A stretch of DNA of 64,000 nucleotides from Caballeronia sp. BR00000012568055 (GTDB lineage Bacteria; Pseudomonadota; Gammaproteobacteria; Burkholderiales; Burkholderiaceae). The position numbers and the translations under genes were made by a program. The stretch spans positions 1 to 64,000 of the forward strand of contig NZ_JAQFVG010000242.1 of NCBI RefSeq assembly GCF_029439455.1. The letters run 5' to 3'. Shown here in pieces: positions 42,919 to 51,511 of the stretch. A model generated the notes under the pieces. The model ran no database searches, had not been told where the DNA came from, and was given only the letters and a program-made list of their open reading frames with translations. Position 1 is the stretch's first letter, and each line of letters starts with the position of its first letter.

Positions 42919-43515
42919 ATGCATATCGCCATTCTCACTTTCGACGGCTTCAATGAACTCGATTCGCTGATCGCGCTCGGCATTCTCAATCGCGCGGGAC
43001 AAAAGGACTGGCGCGTGTCGATTGCGAGTCCCACGCCGCGTGTGCGTTCGATGAACGGCATCGTGATGGACGCGCAGGCGTCGCTGCAAGACGCGTGCGA
43101 TGCGGACGCCGTGCTGGTCGGCAGCGGCATCAAAACGCGCGAGGTCGTCGCGGATGCTTCGCTGATGTCGCAACTCAAGCTCGATCCGTCGCGACAGCTT
43201 TTAGGCGCGCAATGCTCCGGCACGCTGATTCTCGCGCGCCTCGGCTTACTCGACGATGTACCCGCCTGCACCGATACGACCACCAAACCGTGGGTACAGG
43301 AAGCGGGCGTCGATGTGCTCGAACAGCCGTTCTTCGCGAAGCAAAATGTGGCGACGGCGGGCGGATGTTTGTCGTCGCAATATCTGGCTGCGTGGATGAT
43401 CGCGCGACTGAAGGGAATCGAAGCAGCGTCCAGCGCGATTCATTACGTCGCGCCGGTGGGAGAGAAAGACGCGTACGTATCGCGCGCCTTGGCGAATATA
43501 TCGGAATACTTATGA
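42919..43515 (+). CDS. DJ-1/PfpI-family protein
   Basis: This 198-aa protein has the flavodoxin-like DJ-1/PfpI fold: HIAILTFDGFNELDSLIALGIL at the start, AVLVGSG, and the nucleophile elbow LLGAQCSGTLILARLG with the reactive Cys. The acidic residue near position 17 (NELD) is present. Members act as amidases, isonitrile hydratases, glyoxalases or transcription-factor co-domains. ATG 42919 is chosen over one at 42904, which adds five residues. It is divergent from the MocR gene and is its likely target. Confidence 0.87.
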   Translation: MHIAILTFDGFNELDSLIALGILNRAGQKDWRVSIASPTPRVRSMNGIVMDAQASLQDACDADAVLVGSGIKTREVVADASLMSQLKLDPSRQLLGAQCSGTLILARLGLLDDVPACTDTTTKPWVQEAGVDVLEQPFFAKQNVATAGGCLSSQYLAAWMIARLKGIEAASSAIHYVAPVGEKDAYVSRALANISEYL

Positions 43516-43519
43516 TGTT

Positions 43520-44803
43520 TTAATTCTTGCGTGCGCGCGGTGTAAAGCTCACCGTCTCCGGCGCAATTAGAAACGCTTCGGCGAGTTCGGCAAGCGAGCG
43601 GCCGCTGTCCATCGAAGTCTTCTGCAACAGCCTGAACGCGACGTCTTCGCTCAAACCGTATCGCGCCATCAAGGCGTTCTTGGCGCGCTGCACGAGCTTG
43701 CGTTCATGCAGTGCGCGGCGCGCTTCGTCGAGTTCGACTTCCATGCGCGCGAGCCGCGCCGATTGCGCTTCCAATACCGACTTCAGACTGCTGACCGTCG
43801 CGCGGTCTTTGCCAATCAGCATATCCGATGAAACCGGCGCGCTGTCGCCGCCGAAGAAATGATCGAGCGCCTGCGTATGCGTCGGCGGTGTATCGCGTAA
43901 TGCCTTCATCAGCGCTTCGGAATCGCGCAGCGCTTGTTGCGCAATAGCGATCGACGCATCGCATGCTTCGCGGCCGCGCGCCGCAAGCGCGAGTTGCAGA
44001 TGCCACATATCCGTGATGCGCGCGCTGCTGGCATCGAACCATGATTCGGTGAGCGATGAATCGATCGCATCGCCTGCGCGCGCGTTGCACAGGATTTGCC
44101 GCAAGCTCAGAAACGTGCCGACATGCGCGGTGATCGCGCGACTTTTCCACCAGTCGGTTTGCGCGGCATCGGCGAAATTGTCGAAGACTTCGAGGCTGTG
44201 TTGCTGCGCGTTGATCAGATGTACGAATCGTTGCTGCTGATCCGCCGGAAAGCCGCCCGACGCGAACATATGCGCGCCGACCGCGCGTTCCTGGCCCGCT
44301 TCTTCCTTGCCCTGAACCACGTGCACGAGCGCGACGAGCGTGCGCGAAATGGAGGGCTCGGGCGCGCCATCGGCAAGCTGGAAGATGAGTTCCATCAATC
44401 CGCCGATAACCTTGCTGAACGCCAGCACCGACTCGGGCGCCGTCATGCCGCGACGATCGATCCGCCCGCGCATCGCATCCAGCGATTCGAGATCGAGCAG
44501 CACCCACGCAATCATCGCAAGCATGCGCGACGAGGCATCGCGCTCCGGCGAAAGCTGGAGATCGAGATGCGCGTTCAGTTGCGCGATCAGCGGCGCAAGT
44601 TCGTTGCGGACGGCCGCGCGTTCATCGCTGAAGCGCTTGCCATCGGAGGCGAGAAAAATGCTCGTGACGCCGCGTTCACGCTGCAAAACGTGAATCGTGC
44701 GGCCAATCAGATCGACGAGTTCGATACGTTCGGCCAGCAGCCGCAACGACGCAATCTCTCGTTCCTTGGCGCGCAAAGCGAATTGCGAAGCGGGGGCGAA
44801 CAT
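43520..44803 (-). CDS. Nitrate/nitrite-sensing ANTAR antiterminator (NasR-like)
   Basis: This 427-aa protein has an N-terminal NIT sensor (about residues 35-290; LQRERGVTSIFLASDGKRF is the typical opening helix, and the second RERG-like loop follows) and a C-terminal ANTAR RNA-binding domain (about 365-420; LVQRAKNALMARYGLSEDVAFRLLQKTSMDSGR). NasR binds nitrate and prevents early termination in the leader of nitrate assimilation genes. No such genes or leader hairpins are seen nearby, so its target lies elsewhere. Its stop is 5 bp from the convergent DJ-1 gene. Confidence 0.9.
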   Translation of the reverse strand: MFAPASQFALRAKEREIASLRLLAERIELVDLIGRTIHVLQRERGVTSIFLASDGKRFSDERAAVRNELAPLIAQLNAHLDLQLSPERDASSRMLAMIAWVLLDLESLDAMRGRIDRRGMTAPESVLAFSKVIGGLMELIFQLADGAPEPSISRTLVALVHVVQGKEEAGQERAVGAHMFASGGFPADQQQRFVHLINAQQHSLEVFDNFADAAQTDWWKSRAITAHVGTFLSLRQILCNARAGDAIDSSLTESWFDASSARITDMWHLQLALAARGREACDASIAIAQQALRDSEALMKALRDTPPTHTQALDHFFGGDSAPVSSDMLIGKDRATVSSLKSVLEAQSARLARMEVELDEARRALHERKLVQRAKNALMARYGLSEDVAFRLLQKTSMDSGRSLAELAEAFLIAPETVSFTPRARKN

Positions 44804-44852
44804 CGAATAAAAAGGCCTTGAATCAGATGCTCCGATTGTAGGCCGACAATAT

Positions 44853-45800
44853 TCACTGCGCTTCGCCGCCCGCCATGGTTTCGATGATGGTGCCGAGTTG
44901 CGCGCTCATCGGCATATCAAGGCTGGTTCCGGACGGCAAACGTTGCAGGAACCAGCGCGTATATTGCCGATCGATCTCGCCATCCGCCGCGAGTTGCTGG
45001 AACGCGTTCTTCACCACTTGCGCCAACTGCGGATCGTTCTTGCGATACATGATGCCGTACGGGTCGTACGACAGATAATCGCCGATCACCTGATATTTGC
45101 CGCCCTTCGCCGCGTTCTCCGCGATCAGGCCGTAGAGCAGCACGTCGTCGGTGGCGAAGGCATCGGCCTGGCCGCTGGCGACTTGCGCGAAACCTTGCGC
45201 ATGATCGGGCACCACGACGAGCTGCATGCCGAGCGAGAATTTTTTATCGATATCGCGCAGGGCTTTTTCATTCGTCGTGCCCGATGTCACCGCGACCTTT
45301 TTCCCCGCGAGATCGCGGAACGATTTGATCGGCGAGCCGCGCTTGACCATCACCTTGGTTCCGGCGACGAACATGATCGGCGAAAACGCCACGCGCTTTT
45401 GCCGCTCGACGTTGCTCGTGGTCGAACCGCATTCGAGATCGACGCGGCCGCTCTCAACCGAGTCGATACGATTCTCCGCAGTCACAGGCACCCATTGCAC
45501 AGTGAGATGCTTGTTGATCGACGTTTCTATCGCCGCGACGAGCGACTTGCATAGCTCGATCGAATAACCGATCGGTTCCTTGCGCGCGTTCAGATACGAA
45601 AACGGCACCGACGATTCGCGATATCCCAGCGCAATGCTGCCCGTATCGCGCACTTTGGCGAGCGTGCCGCTGAGCGTGGCGGGCGCGAAGGTATCGGCGG
45701 CGGGTTGCTGATTGGCCTGATCGTCGTCCGCCGCCTTCGCGCTGAACGCGGCGAACAGCATCAACGCCACGCATGCCACGCGTATGCGCTGCATTTTCAT
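44853..45800 (-). CDS. Periplasmic amino-acid-type solute-binding protein (family 3)
   Basis: This 315-aa protein has a signal peptide (RVACVALMLFAAFSAKA) and the family-3 binding fold: LGYRESSVPFSYLN, GYSIELCKSL, the RVDLECGSTTSN hinge loop and AFATDDVLLYGLIA. It resembles the glutamate/aspartate binding protein GltI. ATG 45800 follows a GGAGA site. It lies 13 bp after a DAACS symporter gene and is clearly co-transcribed with it, but no ABC permease or ATPase gene is present. It may share components encoded elsewhere, or serve the symporter as a high-affinity scavenger. Confidence 0.9.
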   Translation of the reverse strand: MKMQRIRVACVALMLFAAFSAKAADDDQANQQPAADTFAPATLSGTLAKVRDTGSIALGYRESSVPFSYLNARKEPIGYSIELCKSLVAAIETSINKHLTVQWVPVTAENRIDSVESGRVDLECGSTTSNVERQKRVAFSPIMFVAGTKVMVKRGSPIKSFRDLAGKKVAVTSGTTNEKALRDIDKKFSLGMQLVVVPDHAQGFAQVASGQADAFATDDVLLYGLIAENAAKGGKYQVIGDYLSYDPYGIMYRKNDPQLAQVVKNAFQQLAADGEIDRQYTRWFLQRLPSGTSLDMPMSAQLGTIIETMAGGEAQ

Positions 45801-45813
45801 GGCTCGGTCTCCG

Positions 45814-47118
45814 TCAGACTTGCGCCGGATGGGCCAGCGTCGCTTCCTGCTCGGACTCGATGCGCGCTTCGTTCGCCGCTGCTTCGGACTCCGACATGAG
45901 TTCGCCTTCCCACTTCGCGACCACGGCGCTTGCAATCGAATTGCCGACGGCGTTGGTCGCGGAACGGCCCATATCGAGGAAGGTATCGACACCGAGAATC
46001 AGCAACAAACCCGCTTCAGGAATGTTGAACTGATTGAGCGTCGCCGCGATCACCACCAGCGATGCGCGCGGCACGCCCGCCATACCCTTCGATGTGAGCA
46101 TCAGAATCAACAGCATGGTGATCTGCGTACCGAGCGACAAATGAATGTTGTACGCCTGCGCAATGAACAACGATGCGAACGTGCAGTACATCATCGAGCC
46201 ATCGAGATTGAAGGAATAGCCCATCGGCATGACGAAGCTGGATATCTTGCGCTTTACGCCGAATCGGTCGAGAGCGTCGAGAATCTTCGGATACGCGGCT
46301 TCGGAACTGGCCGTTGCAAAGGAGAGCATGAACGCTTCCTTGATAAGCGACAGCAGCTTGAACACGCGTCGTCCGAGAAAGATAAAGCCCGCGAGCGTAA
46401 GCAATCCCCACAGCAAAAACAGGCTGAAATAGAAGTCGGCCATAAAGACGGCGAACTTCAAGAGGATGGTCAAACCGTTGACCGCGACGGTCGCGGCCAT
46501 TGCAGCGAATACGGCGAGCGGCGCGAGTTTCATCACGTAGCCGGTGATCTTCAGCATGACGTGAGAAAGCTGATCGATTGCATCGAGCAGGATCTTGCCC
46601 TTCTCGCCGAGCGCGGCCAAGGCGACGCCGAAGAACATCGAAAACACCACGATTTGCAGGATTTCGTTGTTCGCCATCGACTCCGCGAAGGAGCGCGGGA
46701 CCATGTGACTGACGAAGTCCTTCAGCGTAAATTTCGCCGTCGCCAGATTCGCCGATGCGCCGATATCCGGCAGCGGCAAACCAAGGTTATCGCCCGGTCT
46801 GAGCAGATTGGACATCAGGAGCCCGAGCAGCAGCGAGATCAGCGATGCAGTGACGAACCACGCCAGCGCCTTCGCGAACACGCGCCCGACCGAGGCTGCA
46901 TCGCCCATATGCGCGATGCCGACCACCAGCGTGGAGAACACCAGCGGCCCGATCAGCATCTTGATCAGTCGCAGGAAAATATCCGACATCAGCGAGATAT
47001 AACCAGCAACCTCGGCGGCGCTTTTCTTGTCGGGGAAGTTCGTGAAGATCATGTAACCGACACCAATGCCGATCACCATTGCGACGAGAATCCAGACGGC
47101 TGCGGAACTCCTTTTCAT
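45814..47118 (-). CDS. Dicarboxylate/amino acid:cation symporter (DAACS family)
   Basis: This 434-aa inner-membrane protein has the GltP/DctA plan of eight helices and two re-entrant loops. The Ser-rich loop FATASSEAAYPKIL, the MPMGYSFNLDGSMMY stretch and the GVDTFLDMGRSATNAVGN substrate-binding helix are all intact. The Met-rich DIFLRLIKMLIGPLVFSTL is a family hallmark. It carries C4-dicarboxylates or acidic amino acids with H+ or Na+. The Arg in DMGRSATN suggests C4 or acidic amino-acid substrates. It is the first gene of a two-gene operon with a binding protein, and is divergent from a LysR gene. Confidence 0.92.
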   Translation of the reverse strand: MKRSSAAVWILVAMVIGIGVGYMIFTNFPDKKSAAEVAGYISLMSDIFLRLIKMLIGPLVFSTLVVGIAHMGDAASVGRVFAKALAWFVTASLISLLLGLLMSNLLRPGDNLGLPLPDIGASANLATAKFTLKDFVSHMVPRSFAESMANNEILQIVVFSMFFGVALAALGEKGKILLDAIDQLSHVMLKITGYVMKLAPLAVFAAMAATVAVNGLTILLKFAVFMADFYFSLFLLWGLLTLAGFIFLGRRVFKLLSLIKEAFMLSFATASSEAAYPKILDALDRFGVKRKISSFVMPMGYSFNLDGSMMYCTFASLFIAQAYNIHLSLGTQITMLLILMLTSKGMAGVPRASLVVIAATLNQFNIPEAGLLLILGVDTFLDMGRSATNAVGNSIASAVVAKWEGELMSESEAAANEARIESEQEATLAHPAQV

Positions 47119-47139
47119 CTCCAGGCCTCCATTGTCTGC

Positions 47140-47163
47140 ATGTCGAATGATTACATGTCAAAT
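47140..47163. promoter_or_regulatory. Direct repeat upstream of the symporter gene
   Basis: ATGTCGAAT (47140-47148) and ATGTCAAAT (47155-47163) differ at one base and are spaced 15 bp start to start. They lie 22-45 bp before the symporter start, in the gap shared with the divergent LysR gene. Binding protein is unknown; a two-component regulator or the LysR protein could use such sites. Confidence 0.4.
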
Positions 47164-47306
47164 TTCGGGTGGATGCGATATTGCCGATTACTGCCGTCTG
47201 CGAATCTTCAGATATTAGACCTTGTTTTGCGTGCTGCCGCGTTTTTCTATGCTAAACCGTTATCGCGGAAACGCGACTCCCGAAAAACGCGAACACGGAG
47301 ACATAA

Positions 47307-48218
47307 ATGGCGGGCTTCAACGAACGCATTCTGAACGGCATCAGCGTGTTTGCCGCGATTGTCGATGCAGGCACGTTCGCGGCGGCGGGCGATCGGCTCG
47401 GCATGTCGCAGCCGGGCGTGAGCCGCGCCATCGCGCGTTTGGAAGCGCGTTTGAATATCCGCTTGTTCGATCGCACCACGCGCACCGTTTCGCTCACCGA
47501 CGACGGAAGACGTTTCTTCGAACACGTGATGCCGCATCTCGCGGGACTTGAAGAAGCCGCGGCCACCGCATCCGGTGGCGCAACGGCGGTGCGTGGCCGC
47601 TTGCGCGTGAATGTCGATCCGATTTTTTCGCGCCTGTTGTTAGGCCCGCGACTGGAAGCGTTTCTGAGCGCGCATCCCGAGCTCGAACTCGAACTCCTCA
47701 CGCGTGATCGCCTTGGCGACATGATCGCCGATGGTTTCGATCTTGCCGTGCGCTTCGGCGAGCCGCGCAATTCGAGTCTCGTCGCACGTAAGTTACTCGA
47801 TACACCCGTGCGCACGGTTGCCGCGCCATCGTATTTGCAGCAGCACGGCAAGCCCGCAACGCCGCAGGCGCTCGCCACGGACGCGCATACGTGCATCGAG
47901 TTTCGCGATCCGGAAACGGGGCGTCCTTATGCCTGGGAGTTTCATCGCAAGAAGAAGCGAATCATCGTCGAGACGCGCGGCAAGCTCACGCTCAACGATC
48001 CCGGCACAATGCTGAGCGCGTGTCTTTCAGGCTATGGCATCTCGCAGATACTCATGCTCGGGCACGAACATCTGATCGAAGAAGGCAAGCTGATCGACCT
48101 CTTTCCCGACTGGCCCGACGAACGCTTTCCGCTCTATGCGTATTACCCGTCGCGGCATCATCCGCCCGCTAAAACAAGGGCTTTTCTCGATCTCGTCGTC
48201 GCTTTGACGGACGGATGA
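47307..48218 (+). CDS. LysR-family transcriptional regulator
   Basis: This 303-aa regulator has its helix-turn-helix at residues 20-42 (TFAAAGDRLGMSQPGVSRAIARLE) and an effector domain from about residue 90 with GFDLAVRFGEPRNSSLVARKL. A short 45-bp leader with CACGGAGAC precedes the start. It is divergent from the DAACS-binding protein operon with 188 bp between, and is the likely controller of it, although LysR genes of this CrgA-like branch are numerous and often act on aldo-keto or drug-related genes. Confidence 0.88.
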   Translation: MAGFNERILNGISVFAAIVDAGTFAAAGDRLGMSQPGVSRAIARLEARLNIRLFDRTTRTVSLTDDGRRFFEHVMPHLAGLEEAAATASGGATAVRGRLRVNVDPIFSRLLLGPRLEAFLSAHPELELELLTRDRLGDMIADGFDLAVRFGEPRNSSLVARKLLDTPVRTVAAPSYLQQHGKPATPQALATDAHTCIEFRDPETGRPYAWEFHRKKKRIIVETRGKLTLNDPGTMLSACLSGYGISQILMLGHEHLIEEGKLIDLFPDWPDERFPLYAYYPSRHHPPAKTRAFLDLVVALTDG

Positions 48219-48227
48219 TTCTGCGCT

Positions 48228-49274
48228 TTACAACTCGACGATACGACCGGTGCGCGCGCTTTCGATAATGGCCGCGAGCGTGGCCGCGTTATCCAGACTC
48301 GCCTGCATGTAATACGCGCTCGCCGCCTCATCGTGCGATGCGATCATCTGCGCAAACCGCTCGGCGGCAAATAAAAAGCCGCTGCCCGTTTGCGACGTGA
48401 CCGCTTCGAATGGCACGGAATTGGGGATGCCGCGACGCACGCGCATCTGACTCGGCAGATAGCCGTATGCGTTGCCCGCGATTTCATCGCTGGTGTGATT
48501 GAGGTATTCGGTATCGATCGTGCCTTGCGTGCCGACGATCGTCGCCAGGCGATGATTCGCGCCATCCATCGCGCAGGAAAGCTGCGCACGGCGGCCATCG
48601 GCATAAAGCAGCGTGGCCATGAGGCTGATATCGACATTGCTGTCAGCCCAAGTCGCGACGGCCTGCACGCTGTGCGGCGCGCCGCCCATCACCAGACGAA
48701 TCAGACTCAGCGGATAGCTGCCTGCATCGAGCAATGCGCCGCCGCCGAGTTCCGGCTTCATGCGGATATTCGTGCCGGGATCGCGCACGGTAAAGCCGAA
48801 ATTCGCCTGCATGCTGCGCACCGAGCCGATCGCGCCTTCGCCGATCAGCGTCATCATGTCGGTGGTCTGCGGCTGGAAGTAGAACGGAAAGGCTTCGAGC
48901 AAAAGCACGTTATGACGCTCGGCGGCATCGAACATGCGCTCGGCTTCATCGCGATTCAATGCGAGCGGCTTTTCGCAGAGGATGTGCTTGCCGTGCTCGG
49001 CGGCCTTGATCGCCCATTCGGCGTGCAGGCTATTGGGCAGCGGGAGATAGATGGCGTCGATTTCGGCGCTCGCGAGCATCGCTTCGTAGCTGCCGAACCA
49101 GGTGTCGATCTGATTGGCTTCGGCGTAGGCTCGGGCGTTGTCTTCGCTGCGGCTGGCGACGGCTGTGACGCGTACGCGTTCGCTGGGTCTGACATCGCGC
49201 GTGAATTGTTTGGCGATGTTCGCGCCGCCGAGAATGCCCAGGCGCAGGGGCGATGAAGTCTGAAGCGTGGACAC
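48228..49274 (-). CDS. Gfo/Idh/MocA-family oxidoreductase
   Basis: This 348-aa NAD(P)-dependent dehydrogenase has the Rossmann motif LGILGGANIAKQFTRDV, the family signature CEKPLALN (Lys of EKP is catalytic) and the C-terminal alpha/beta substrate domain with GGALLDAGSYPLSLIRLVMG. Members oxidise sugars, inositols or biliverdin-like substrates. It converges with the LysR gene and is preceded by a 20-bp palindrome (49288-49307). Substrate not predictable. Confidence 0.88.
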   Translation of the reverse strand: MSTLQTSSPLRLGILGGANIAKQFTRDVRPSERVRVTAVASRSEDNARAYAEANQIDTWFGSYEAMLASAEIDAIYLPLPNSLHAEWAIKAAEHGKHILCEKPLALNRDEAERMFDAAERHNVLLLEAFPFYFQPQTTDMMTLIGEGAIGSVRSMQANFGFTVRDPGTNIRMKPELGGGALLDAGSYPLSLIRLVMGGAPHSVQAVATWADSNVDISLMATLLYADGRRAQLSCAMDGANHRLATIVGTQGTIDTEYLNHTSDEIAGNAYGYLPSQMRVRRGIPNSVPFEAVTSQTGSGFLFAAERFAQMIASHDEAASAYYMQASLDNAATLAAIIESARTGRIVEL

Positions 49275-49287
49275 GGTGTCTCCTTTC

Positions 49288-49307
49288 GATTAACAGACTG
49301 GTTAATC
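49288..49307. promoter_or_regulatory. Palindromic operator candidate before the Gfo/Idh gene
   Basis: GATTAAC (49288-49294) and GTTAATC (49301-49307) are perfect 7-bp arms around AGACTG, 14 bp upstream of the oxidoreductase start. The layout is that of TetR- or AcrR-type operators, but no such regulator is encoded in the window, so control would be in trans. Confidence 0.5.
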
Positions 49308-49315
49308 TGAAGGTA

Positions 49316-50671
49316 TCACACTTTTGCCAACTCCTTCTGCACCACCGCCCGCAAGCCGCGCACCGAAACCGACAGCCCGCTTACATCACCGCGATTTTTC
49401 ACCTCAAGCATCGCATGATGCCGCTGCGCCACGCGCAACGCGATGGCAAGACCCAAACCGCTGCCCTGCCCCGGCGTGCCTGCGCATCGGTAAAACCGGT
49501 CGCAGACGCGGTCGATTTCGTTTTCGTCGATTCCGCTGCCCGTATCCAAAACCGTCAGCGCAATTCCGTTTTGATCGCGCTGCAAGTTCACATCGACACG
49601 TCCGCCCGAAGGCGTATGCCGTATCGCGTTATCGAGCAGATTATTGATTAGCACAGCGAACGCATGCGTATCGCCGAGAATGGTGAACGGATCGTGGCTG
49701 TCGCATGCGGCGTCCAGTTCCAGCCCGAGATCGATGGACTTCGCTTCCGCGATCAAGGAAAAGTCGCTGACGCGCGCCTCGCACACGCTGCGCAGACTCA
49801 TCGGCGCGATGGCGGCTTCGCGCGCGGCATCTTCACGCGCCATGCTCAACAACTGCTGTGCAAGATGAATCAGCCGATTCAAGCGCCCGTCGATCTTCGA
49901 CAGCGTCGTGCCGTCCACGCGCAAGGAACCATCGCCGATTGCGCCTTGTATCTGCAATTTGAGCGCGGCGAGCGGCGTGCGCAGTTCGTGCGCGGCATCG
50001 GCAACAAAGGTGCGTTGTGCCTGCGATGCCTCGTTCAGCCGCGTCAGCAATTCGTTGAGCGCATCGACGAGCGGACGCAGTTCGATCGGCATGGGCGCGA
50101 GCGTGATCGGATCGAGCGATTCGGGCGAGCGCTCCTTCAGCGCGTTCGATAACCATCGCACCGGCGCGAGGCCGCGCGCCACCACCACCAGCACGAACAC
50201 CACGATCACCGGTATCAGCAAGGCCAGCGGCCAGATGATGCGCAAGGCCAGCGTCATCGCCAGATCTTCGCGCACGGAGAACGGCTGCGCGACCTGCACG
50301 AAGCGATCCGGCTGATTCACGCCGAACGCGCGCCAGCGGTCGCCTTCGCGCTGCACGGAACGAAAGCCTTCGCCGAAGCGCGGCAACTCCGGTTCGTGCG
50401 GCGTGTGATAAATCAGCTTGCCCGACAAATCCCAGATGTCGATTACCAAACGGTCATCGGCAATGCCTTGCAGATTGTGGTCGCGTCCTTCGGCAATATC
50501 GTTTGCGCCGATGTTGTGCGGCAGCACATGCGCGACCGTGGTGAGTTCGTAATCGAACAATTCGCCCGCTTCCGCGCGCGCGGTGCTGAAGATGCCGTAG
50601 CCCGCCGCAAGACACGCCGCCGCGAGTCCGAAGATGAGCCATCCGAGCAGCCAGCGGCGAATCGACGTCAT
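49316..50671 (-). CDS. Sensor histidine kinase, QseC/PmrB-like
   Basis: This 451-aa kinase has two membrane segments (about residues 7-29 and 149-172) enclosing a 120-residue periplasmic sensor, then HAMP, the H-box FVADAAHELRTPLAAL, the N-box LINNLLDNAIRHTP, DTGSGIDENEIDRV and GSGLGLAIALRVA. Its ATG overlaps the response-regulator stop by 4 bp. The periplasmic part is like TctE/QseC kinases. The partner regulator and the PmrA-type box upstream suggest a response to metals, pH or cationic peptides, which is inference. Confidence 0.92.
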   Translation of the reverse strand: MTSIRRWLLGWLIFGLAAACLAAGYGIFSTARAEAGELFDYELTTVAHVLPHNIGANDIAEGRDHNLQGIADDRLVIDIWDLSGKLIYHTPHEPELPRFGEGFRSVQREGDRWRAFGVNQPDRFVQVAQPFSVREDLAMTLALRIIWPLALLIPVIVVFVLVVVARGLAPVRWLSNALKERSPESLDPITLAPMPIELRPLVDALNELLTRLNEASQAQRTFVADAAHELRTPLAALKLQIQGAIGDGSLRVDGTTLSKIDGRLNRLIHLAQQLLSMAREDAAREAAIAPMSLRSVCEARVSDFSLIAEAKSIDLGLELDAACDSHDPFTILGDTHAFAVLINNLLDNAIRHTPSGGRVDVNLQRDQNGIALTVLDTGSGIDENEIDRVCDRFYRCAGTPGQGSGLGLAIALRVAQRHHAMLEVKNRGDVSGLSVSVRGLRAVVQKELAKV

Positions 50672-51330
50672 CCAATCCTCTTCAGCCGATACCCCACGCC
50701 GCGCACCGTCACGATCTCTTCCGCGCCGATTTTGCGCCGCAGGCTATGCACGTGTACTTCGATCGCGTTGCTGCCGATTTCCTCGCCCCATCCGTACAAT
50801 TTTTCTTCGAGTTCGGAGCGGCGGAACACGCGCGCGGGTTCTTCGATCAACGCCTGCAGCAAGGCAAATTCACGCGGCACCAAATTGAGCGCGACGCCCG
50901 CCTTGCTCGCTTCGTGCGCGGCGGGATCGAGCGTCAATTCGCCATGCGAATACACCGGATGCTTATGCCCCGTGCGGCGACGCAGCAGCGCGCGCACGCG
51001 TGCCGCGAGTTCGTCGAGATCGAAGGGTTTCATCAGATAATCGTCCGCGCCTGCGTCGAGGCCGCGGATGCGGTCGTCCACGGCATCGCGCGCGGTGAGG
51101 ATCATCACGGGCGCGTCGCCGCCCTTTTGCCGATACGCCGCGAGCACGTCGAAGCCATCGCGTCGCGGCAGGTTCAGATCGAGCAGCACGAGGTCGTACA
51201 CGCCGTTGCCCAGCGACAATTCGGCCGCGCGGCCGTCCTGCGCCCAATCGACCGTATAGCCCGCACGGCGCAACGCGGCGAGCACCGTCTCGGCGATCAT
51301 CTCGTCGTCCTCAACCAAGAGCAGGCGCAT
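50668..51330 (-). CDS. OmpR-family response regulator, QseB/PmrA-like
   Basis: This 220-aa regulator has a receiver with Asp8/Asp9, phospho-acceptor Asp51 (LLDLNLPRRDG) and Lys101-type switch (LMKPFD), and a winged-helix DNA-binding domain (LVPREFALLQALIEE, SNAIEVHVHSLRRKIG). The protein sequence is closest to QseB/PmrA/BasR regulators, whose direct-repeat binding site CTTAAG-N5-CTTAAG occurs 52 bp upstream. That makes autoregulation likely. It is the first gene of the two-component operon. Confidence 0.93.
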   Translation of the reverse strand: MRLLLVEDDEMIAETVLAALRRAGYTVDWAQDGRAAELSLGNGVYDLVLLDLNLPRRDGFDVLAAYRQKGGDAPVMILTARDAVDDRIRGLDAGADDYLMKPFDLDELAARVRALLRRRTGHKHPVYSHGELTLDPAAHEASKAGVALNLVPREFALLQALIEEPARVFRRSELEEKLYGWGEEIGSNAIEVHVHSLRRKIGAEEIVTVRGVGYRLKRIG

Positions 51331-51381
51331 GCGGATTCTCCAGAATCGAAATCATTCGCCTCCGATTTTCCTTTCCAATTG

Positions 51382-51398
51382 CTTAAGTCCCACTTAAG
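51382..51398. promoter_or_regulatory. PmrA/QseB-type direct repeat (CTTAAG-N5-CTTAAG)
   Basis: Two exact CTTAAG hexamers separated by TCCCA form the textbook PmrA box. It lies 52-68 bp before the response-regulator start and 114 bp before the divergent small membrane protein at 51512, so the regulator can act on both. A second element follows at 51411-51447: CGATGCTTA and TAAGCATCG as perfect 9-bp inverted arms around the palindrome GCGAATTCGC. Confidence 0.82.
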
Positions 51399-51511
51399 CG
51401 TCATAGACGCCGATGCTTAGCGAATTCGCTCGCGGCGTTAAGCATCGGATAAGGTTCACCGCCGCACTATACGACAAGCGCGCCACCACTGGCCGCGCGT
51501 CGGAGGTGCCG

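Noticed and set aside
45784-47334. 516-codon plus-strand open frame
   Set aside because: It mirrors the DAACS symporter gene, which is unambiguous. Composition (His/Arg/Gln) is that of an antisense shadow.
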